This document shows, in pieces, positions 5,639 to 10,009 of a stretch of DNA of 10,009 nt. This stretch comes from an uncultured Collinsella sp. GTDB taxonomy: Bacteria > Actinomycetota > Coriobacteriia > Coriobacteriales > Coriobacteriaceae. The position numbers and the translations under genes were made by a program. Positions within the stretch are counted from its first letter, which is position 1. Every line of letters starts with the position of its first letter. The notes under the pieces are model-generated. The model was not told where the DNA came from and did no database searches. It saw only the letters and a list, made by a program, of their open reading frames with translations. The stretch covers positions 1 through 10,009 of the forward strand of contig CABSZR010000037.1 of NCBI GenBank assembly GCA_902482185.1, given 5' to 3'.

Positions 5639-7189
5639 ATGGCTTTCGAAATGAGTCGGCGAAGCTTTTTAACGGCCGGTGGGGCCACAATGCTGGCGGG
5701 CACCGCCTCTATGCTTGTTGGCTGCGCGTCTGGAAGCGAAAGCGGCGCGGGAAGCGCGGCTGCCGGCAAGCATGATGCACTGAAGGTTGATAGCGACGGC
5801 AAATCGGGTGGCACGGATAGCGACGTTAGCGAATTCTACGAGCACGTTATCTCTGTTTCTGCACTTGCGAAAACATATGCAATCGGAGAGAAGATTGTCG
5901 GCGTGGCGATTGAATACGACGTGGATGTCGATGCGTCTTCGGTTGATCCCGGACATGGCGGCATCGGTCAACAGGCTCAGGAAAAGGGGCTGGGATCTTT
6001 CTCGGTTTTGGGACGCTCGATTGTCACTGCATGTGTAAACGACAAAGCCGAGCTGAGTGATGAAGGGGGCAAAAGCAAGGGAACGTACGTCATCGTCGAG
6101 CTCGATCCAGCAGATGCGGGCGCACAGACGTTGATGTTTCAGATGACGCGTGGGTGCGTAGGCTCAAACGGTCCCGTATCCCTTGATAGCGGTTGCGTCA
6201 AAATCGCCCAAATAAAGGATCTCAAGGATTCTGCAGGTAAAAAGCTTACAGGCGACGAGACATCCTCCCGATATCTCGTGGCTTCGACTGTTCTCAACTC
6301 CGAGGCAGACAAGTTTGTTGCAGGGACCTACGATGACCCCAAAACTGGATTCCATGCTTCGTTTGCCTTGGCACAGCCTGACGACTACGACAAGGCAAAG
6401 AAATACCCCATCACGCTCTTCCTGCCGGATGCGGGGGTAACCACCTGCGATGTGAGGGTGAATCTTCGTCAAGGTCTGGGAGCCCTTGCCTGGGCTGATG
6501 GGTCACAATTTGTGCTGACGATCGCTGGAACTTGTTGCGATATCGAGACTTGCCTGCATGTAATCGAGGACCTGATCGACCAGGGTTACTCAATCGATCC
6601 GGATCGCATTTACGGGACGGGCGAATCTGCCGGGTGCATGGCCCTCATCGAATATGCCTCCAAGCATCCCGATGACAATTCCTTTGCAGCGCTTATGCTC
6701 GTTGCCGGGCAAGGCAACATGACTCCGATTGCCAAGACGCCCATGGTGATATTCGTTTCTGAAGACGATTCCAATTCCTATGGCGGCATGACGGATCCCG
6801 AGAAGGGTGTCGCGAGTATCGGAATTCCTTATGTTGAGAAGCAGCTGAATTGCGCCTATAACTATGACGGTGAAGGACATACGAGTGGCCTGTGGGTTGA
6901 TTACGACGCAACGGGAGAGAAAAACCCTTCGGGTAACCAGGAAGGAGCCAAGGCGGCTAGCAGCCAGAAGACGCTCGATGAGCTTATGGTCGAGCTCTCG
7001 GATGTCTGCTCCTCGGCTTGTAAACAAGCGGTGACCGATGGGGCGCATGTCGTTTTCCTTCATGTAGAGAAGGGAACTCTCGATAGCACCGACAAGACGG
7101 TCCAGGGTGGAAACACTCATAACTTTACCTGGCAATACGCTTATGCGATCCCCGAACTCATCGAGTGGGTGAGAGACCAGTCTCTATAG
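5639..7189 (+). CDS. Tat-exported lipoprotein esterase with Ig-like N-terminal domain
   Basis: This 516-residue protein is predicted to be a surface ester hydrolase. It starts with a twin-arginine signal, SRRSF (6-10), a hydrophobic core, and lipobox LVGC with Cys29, implying folded export and lipid anchoring outside the membrane. A Gly/Ser/Ala/Asp-rich linker (30-65) follows. Residues about 66-160 resemble the Ig-like domain of EstA-type esterases (AIGEKIVGVAIEYDVDVD and a closing GTYVIVELDP). Residues about 225-515 form an alpha/beta hydrolase related to polyhydroxybutyrate-depolymerase-like esterases: the nucleophile elbow is GESAG (328-332, Ser330), the acid may be Asp376 or Asp377 and the base is likely His494 in GGNTHNF. 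Ten or more Cys residues in the mature part are unusual. The start at 5639 has a weak GGGG eight bases upstream; the ATG at 5651 has none and would still keep the Tat motif. The natural ester is unknown. Hairpins follow at 7207-7342. Confidence 0.88.
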   Translation: MAFEMSRRSFLTAGGATMLAGTASMLVGCASGSESGAGSAAAGKHDALKVDSDGKSGGTDSDVSEFYEHVISVSALAKTYAIGEKIVGVAIEYDVDVDASSVDPGHGGIGQQAQEKGLGSFSVLGRSIVTACVNDKAELSDEGGKSKGTYVIVELDPADAGAQTLMFQMTRGCVGSNGPVSLDSGCVKIAQIKDLKDSAGKKLTGDETSSRYLVASTVLNSEADKFVAGTYDDPKTGFHASFALAQPDDYDKAKKYPITLFLPDAGVTTCDVRVNLRQGLGALAWADGSQFVLTIAGTCCDIETCLHVIEDLIDQGYSIDPDRIYGTGESAGCMALIEYASKHPDDNSFAALMLVAGQGNMTPIAKTPMVIFVSEDDSNSYGGMTDPEKGVASIGIPYVEKQLNCAYNYDGEGHTSGLWVDYDATGEKNPSGNQEGAKAASSQKTLDELMVELSDVCSSACKQAVTDGAHVVFLHVEKGTLDSTDKTVQGGNTHNFTWQYAYAIPELIEWVRDQSL

Positions 7190-7206
7190 CCTGCTTCTTT
7201 TTCGAT

Positions 7207-7275
7207 GGCATTTCAATGTGGGCTAGGGTTATATGACCGATTGGGGCCAGGCGGTTGTCTAGCCCCGGAAATGCC
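7207..7275. repeat. Nested inverted repeat I in the convergent gap
   Basis: Three stems lie one inside the other: GGCATTTC (7207-7214) with 7268-7275; GGGCTAG (7220-7226) with 7259-7265; and ACCG (7236-7239) with 7252-7255. The outer two are perfect, separated by internal loops of 5 and 2 bases. Neither strand has a clear T-run after it, so it is not a standard terminator. It starts 18 bases after the esterase stop codon. Confidence 0.65.
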
Positions 7276-7283
7276 GAATAGCA

Positions 7284-7342
7284 GTCTACGATTACGCCCA
7301 GGTAAAGCCTCAAAGGTGTTTTACCTGGCCAAAAACGTAGAC
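7284..7342. repeat. Nested inverted repeat II in the convergent gap
   Basis: An outer stem GTCTACG (7284-7290) with 7336-7342 and an inner stem CCAGGTAAA (7298-7306) with 7320-7328 are both perfect. They are separated by a symmetric internal loop of 7 and 7 bases, and the apical loop is 13 bases. No T-run follows on either strand. It sits eight bases after repeat I and directly abuts the kup terminator. Confidence 0.65.
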
Positions 7343-7380
7343 AAAAGCGGCCCTGGCAGATCGTGAGGTGCAGGGCCGCT
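7343..7380 (-). terminator. Rho-independent terminator of kup
   Basis: AGCGGCCCTG (7346-7355) pairs perfectly with 7371-7380 around a 15-base loop. On the minus strand the stem ends in GCTTTTG, giving a short U-tract. It begins 20 bases after the kup stop codon. Confidence 0.85.
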
Positions 7381-7400
7381 GTCGTTGATTAATGGCGCCG

Positions 7401-9632
7401 CTAGAAGTTGGCGTCGTTGAGTTGTTCGTTCTCGAGGCCGTCGAGCTGTTGCTGTTCGGGCGTATCGGCGACACTCTCGAGCAGCTCGGTGGGATCGACG
7501 TTCATGCTCTTGCCGGCCTCGTTGCCGTTGACCAAGTCGTCCGAGAAGATGTCGACTTCCATTTCCTCGGCCTCTTCGATCTGAACCTCGAGCGGCACCT
7601 GGGTGCGCACGAGTTTGACGGCCGGGCGCATGCGGGCAAACAGTGGCACGTACTCGATGATGATGGCCGAGTTCTCGAGACCATACCAACGTGCCGGGCT
7701 TCCGCAGGCGCGGCGGACGGCGTACTTGATGGCCATGACGCGATGGTCGTTGCGGTTGATGTCCGTTTCGGGGGCAAGCATCTTGCGCAGCATGCAAAAA
7801 CGGAAGTCGCCCACGTTGCCGCGTGTCTCGTAGATGGAGTAGGTGTGATGCTGCGGCGGCAACTCACCCGATGCCATCAGGTCGCCAACGATCTGGCGCA
7901 GGTAGGCGTTGATGCGTTGATTGACCTTAAAGCCCAGGTCCAAGCGCACGCGGAACAGGAAGTCTGTGCCAAAGGTCTCAACGGAATACTCGTGCGTATA
8001 GGGCTCGTCGGTAACGTGTACGTTGATGAACCAATATGCCTTGGCGCGCTTGGGGTGCTTGTCCAGGATGGAATAGAGCACGTCGCGGTCGAGCGTGAGC
8101 GGGTCGGGGCTGTTGGTGAGGAACACCAGATTGTCGGCGAGCACGGGGTAGGTCTCGTCATTGCGCAGGCGGTTGAGCTGGTCGATGTACTTGGAGACGG
8201 GCAGCAAAATCGTCTGCGTGCGCTCGATGGCGGTGCCGCGGCGCCACACATACATAAGGCCAAACAGCAGTGCGGCCAGGAAGATCATGACGTAGCCGCC
8301 GTCAAAGAACATGGTGAGGCACGAGGCGAAGAAGCACAGCTCAATGGCACCAAAGAGCAGGGCGAAGACGCAGGCACCCAGCCTGTGCTTGAGGATGCCG
8401 GCGATGTAGCTCGTCAAAAGCGTCGTGGTCATGAGCATGGTCACGGTAATGGCGAGGCCGTAGGCGCTCTCCATGCGCTCGGAGTTTTGGAACAGCAGCA
8501 CGATGAAGATGCAGCCGACCCACATGATGTTATTGACGAGCGGAATATAGAGCTGGCCCTTGGTGTCGCTGGGGTAGTGGATGCGCAGATGCGGCATAAG
8601 GTTGAGACGCGTTGCCTCGGATACCAGCGAGAACGAGCCGGTGATGAGCGCCTGCGAGGCAATGATGGCCGCCACGGCCGAAAGCACGATGGCAAAGGGG
8701 CGCAGGGGCTCGGGGAGCATCATATAGAACGGGTTAACGATATCCATCGCGAGCATCTGGGGGTTGGAGTTGTTGGCGAGCAGCCAAGCGCCCTGACCCA
8801 GATAGTTAAGGATGAGGGCCGCCTTAACAAACGGCCAGGATGCGTAGATGTTGGCCTTGCCCACGTGGCCCATGTCCGAGTAGAGGGCCTCGGCGCCGGT
8901 CGTCGACAGGAAGACGAAGCCGAGCACCATGATGCCCGAGTGGTTGATGGGCGAGAACAGGAACATAATGCCGCGAATGGGGTTGAGCGCGCGCAAGATG
9001 GACAGGTTGCCGAGCATGTTGAACAGGCCGGCGCCTGCCAGGAACAGGAACCACAGCGTCATGAGCGGGCCGAAGAGCTTGCCGATTGACGAGGTGCCGG
9101 CGCGCTGCATGGCAAACAGACCGCAGATAATGATGATGGTGATGATGATCACATTGGTCTGACCGTCACCCAATAGTGCGTGGCCCCACTCGATGGTACG
9201 CAGGCCCTCAATGGCTGTGGTGACCGTGACCGCGGGGGTGAGGATGCCGTCGGCGAGCAGCGCCGCGCCGCCGATCATGGCGGGGAGAATCAGCCATGGC
9301 GCCACCTTGCGCACGAGACTGAACAGGGCGAAGATGCCGCCTTCGTTGTGGTTGTCGGCCTTCATGGCGATTACCACGTACTTGACCGTGGTCACGAGCG
9401 TCATGGTCCAGATGACGAGCGAAAGCGCGCCCAGGATCATGTCCTCGCTGACGGTACCGATGCCGCCGTTGTTGGCGACGATTGATTTCATGGTGTACAT
9501 GGGGCTTGTGCCGATGTCACCGTAGACGACGCCGAGCGTTACGAGCAGCATGCCAGCGGAGAGGGGGATGGCTCCGTGCCCGCCTTGCCCGCGCTGGTCT
9601 TGGAGGTTTGCCTCCAGTTTATTGTGTGCCAC
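7401..9632 (-). CDS. kup: Kup-family low-affinity potassium uptake transporter
   Basis: This 743-residue membrane protein is predicted to import K+ with H+. Family signatures are clear: GVVYGDIGTSP (34-44), KYV (84-86), ADNHNEGGIFAL (92-103), GGAALLADGILTP (121-133), a conserved Glu in AIEGL (E142) and TGAEALYSDMGH (245-256). About twelve hydrophobic segments occupy residues 25-465, followed by a soluble C-terminal domain of about 275 residues ending in an acidic, Gln/Glu-rich tail. It is longer than E. coli Kup (622 residues), the extra length being in the C-terminal part. The GTG at 9632 is preferred because AAGGGAG lies five bases upstream; the ATG at 9650 would add six residues but has no ribosome binding site. 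The gene is followed by its own terminator, and a 24-base dyad lies about 100 bases upstream. Family assignment is sure; control by c-di-AMP or K+ cannot be read here. Confidence 0.96.
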   Translation of the reverse strand: MAHNKLEANLQDQRGQGGHGAIPLSAGMLLVTLGVVYGDIGTSPMYTMKSIVANNGGIGTVSEDMILGALSLVIWTMTLVTTVKYVVIAMKADNHNEGGIFALFSLVRKVAPWLILPAMIGGAALLADGILTPAVTVTTAIEGLRTIEWGHALLGDGQTNVIIITIIIICGLFAMQRAGTSSIGKLFGPLMTLWFLFLAGAGLFNMLGNLSILRALNPIRGIMFLFSPINHSGIMVLGFVFLSTTGAEALYSDMGHVGKANIYASWPFVKAALILNYLGQGAWLLANNSNPQMLAMDIVNPFYMMLPEPLRPFAIVLSAVAAIIASQALITGSFSLVSEATRLNLMPHLRIHYPSDTKGQLYIPLVNNIMWVGCIFIVLLFQNSERMESAYGLAITVTMLMTTTLLTSYIAGILKHRLGACVFALLFGAIELCFFASCLTMFFDGGYVMIFLAALLFGLMYVWRRGTAIERTQTILLPVSKYIDQLNRLRNDETYPVLADNLVFLTNSPDPLTLDRDVLYSILDKHPKRAKAYWFINVHVTDEPYTHEYSVETFGTDFLFRVRLDLGFKVNQRINAYLRQIVGDLMASGELPPQHHTYSIYETRGNVGDFRFCMLRKMLAPETDINRNDHRVMAIKYAVRRACGSPARWYGLENSAIIIEYVPLFARMRPAVKLVRTQVPLEVQIEEAEEMEVDIFSDDLVNGNEAGKSMNVDPTELLESVADTPEQQQLDGLENEQLNDANF

Positions 9633-9637
9633 GAGGA

Positions 9638-9644
9638 CTCCCTT
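9638..9644 (-). promoter_or_regulatory. Ribosome binding site favouring the GTG start of kup
   Basis: AAGGGAG on the minus strand lies five bases before the GTG at 9632. The in-frame ATG at 9650 overlaps the region just upstream of this site and is preceded by AGATAACCGG, which has no anti-16S complement. Confidence 0.75.
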
Positions 9645-9731
9645 AGACATCCGGTTATCTGTCTAGGACAAAAAACTTTATGCCGTCTTTATACATACAA
9701 GAGCAGTTTGGCACATCGGGTTATTTTAGAC

Positions 9732-9755
9732 AATAATCCTCAGCTGGGGATTATT
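9732..9755. promoter_or_regulatory. 24-base dyad upstream of kup, possible operator
   Basis: AATAATCC and GGATTATT flank TCAGCTGG, making a 24-base near-perfect palindrome centred on AGCT, with a single mismatched pair (T9740 and G9747). The symmetry continues with AGA and TCT if a one-base offset is allowed. It lies in the 157-base gap between the EamA-type gene and kup, about 100 bases before the kup start. As a transcript hairpin it lacks a following U-run on the minus strand, so a protein-binding operator is the better guess. Confidence 0.45.
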
Positions 9756-9789
9756 TATCTACGCAGGTAGCATTTCAAAGCAGGGGCTT

Positions 9790-10009
9790 TTAAGCACGTA
9801 CTGTCTGGGCGATGCCAGCCTTGGCGTTTGCGCGTTTGCCGGCGAGTTCGCAAAAAATCGCGCCGCCGATGATAAGCGCGGCACCCATCAGGCGGACCGG
9901 TGTTATGGCTTCGCCCAAAAGGACGGCCGAGAACACGACGGCCGAAAGCGGCTCGAGGTAGCCGACGACCGCGACGGTCTGCACGGGCAGTTTGGCGACG
10001 GCGCTAAAG
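9790..10009 (-). CDS. C-terminal fragment of an EamA/DMT-family transporter
   Basis: The minus-strand frame is open from the right edge to a TAA at 9790-9792, giving 72 complete codons. The peptide holds KLPVQTVAVVGYLEPLSAVV followed by a second hydrophobic helix, GAALIIGGAIFCEL, and a basic tail. The YLEPLSAVVFSAVLLGE pattern is characteristic of the last two helices of the second EamA repeat in drug/metabolite transporters. The gene starts outside the window, so length and substrate cannot be judged; the internal GTG at 9984 is not the start. It runs in the same direction as kup, separated by 157 bases. A small hairpin, AAAGC (9777-9781) with 9786-9790, overlaps the stop region but lacks a convincing U-run. 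Confidence 0.88.
   Translation of the reverse strand, partial: FSAVAKLPVQTVAVVGYLEPLSAVVFSAVLLGEAITPVRLMGAALIIGGAIFCELAGKRANAKAGIAQTVRA

Noticed and set aside
7207..7275. tRNA gene
   Set aside because: The length is close to that of a tRNA and the ends pair, but there is no cloverleaf, no T-loop sequence and no anticodon arm; the stems are nested in a single line.
7392..9089. Long plus-strand open frame (565 codons) antisense to kup
   Set aside because: Its product is a His/Gln/Val-rich low-complexity sequence with no domain, and it mirrors the codon bias of kup on the other strand. The Kup motifs on the minus strand are decisive.
9633..9789. c-di-AMP (ydaO-type) riboswitch upstream of kup
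   Set aside because: Such riboswitches often precede potassium transporters, but the 157-base gap shows only the 24-base dyad and none of the conserved aptamer blocks I could recognise.

Overview
This window looks like chromosomal DNA of a gut actinobacterium of the class Coriobacteriia, most likely close to Collinsella. That is inferred from the high G+C coding sequence, strong purine-rich ribosome binding sites, a conjugated bile salt hydrolase, a Tat-exported esterase lipoprotein and a sortase-anchored surface protein with an LAATG motif. No rRNA, tRNA or species marker is present, so the genus is not proven.

Layout from left to right. Positions 1-73 hold the first 24 codons of a minus-strand gene running off the left edge. 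Positions 281-2065 (minus) encode a 594-residue surface protein with a signal peptide, about nine tandem 23-28 residue beta-helix-like repeats, a Pro/Lys wall-spanning stretch and a C-terminal sorting signal; a perfect terminator hairpin follows. Positions 2274-3584 (minus) encode an AzgA/PbuG-type purine permease with its own terminator. Facing away from it, 3778-4197 (plus) encodes a short peptide-deformylase-like protein with a degenerate active site, closed by a strong terminator. Next, 4329-5294 (plus) is a bile salt hydrolase. The 344-base gap after it holds a hairpin, a short minus-strand coding tail that looks like a gene remnant, and an A+T-rich stretch. Positions 5639-7189 (plus) encode a Tat-exported lipoprotein esterase with an Ig-like N-terminal domain. 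The convergent gap 7190-7400 is filled with nested inverted repeats and the kup terminator. Positions 7401-9632 (minus) encode a Kup potassium transporter. The right edge, 9790-10009 (minus), is the C-terminal end of an EamA/DMT-type exporter.

The genes appear to be mostly single transcription units, each with its own ribosome binding site and usually its own terminator; no multi-gene operon is evident. The common theme is the cell envelope and life in the gut: bile acid deconjugation, surface attachment, surface ester hydrolysis, and purine, potassium and metabolite transport. I see no insertion sequence, prophage, CRISPR array, tRNA or rRNA. The most unusual points are the deformylase-like protein lacking the catalytic glutamate, the layered inverted repeats at 7207-7342, the gene remnant beside an A+T-rich block at 5354-5500, and a 24-base dyad upstream of kup. 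I did not find a clear new multi-gene system.
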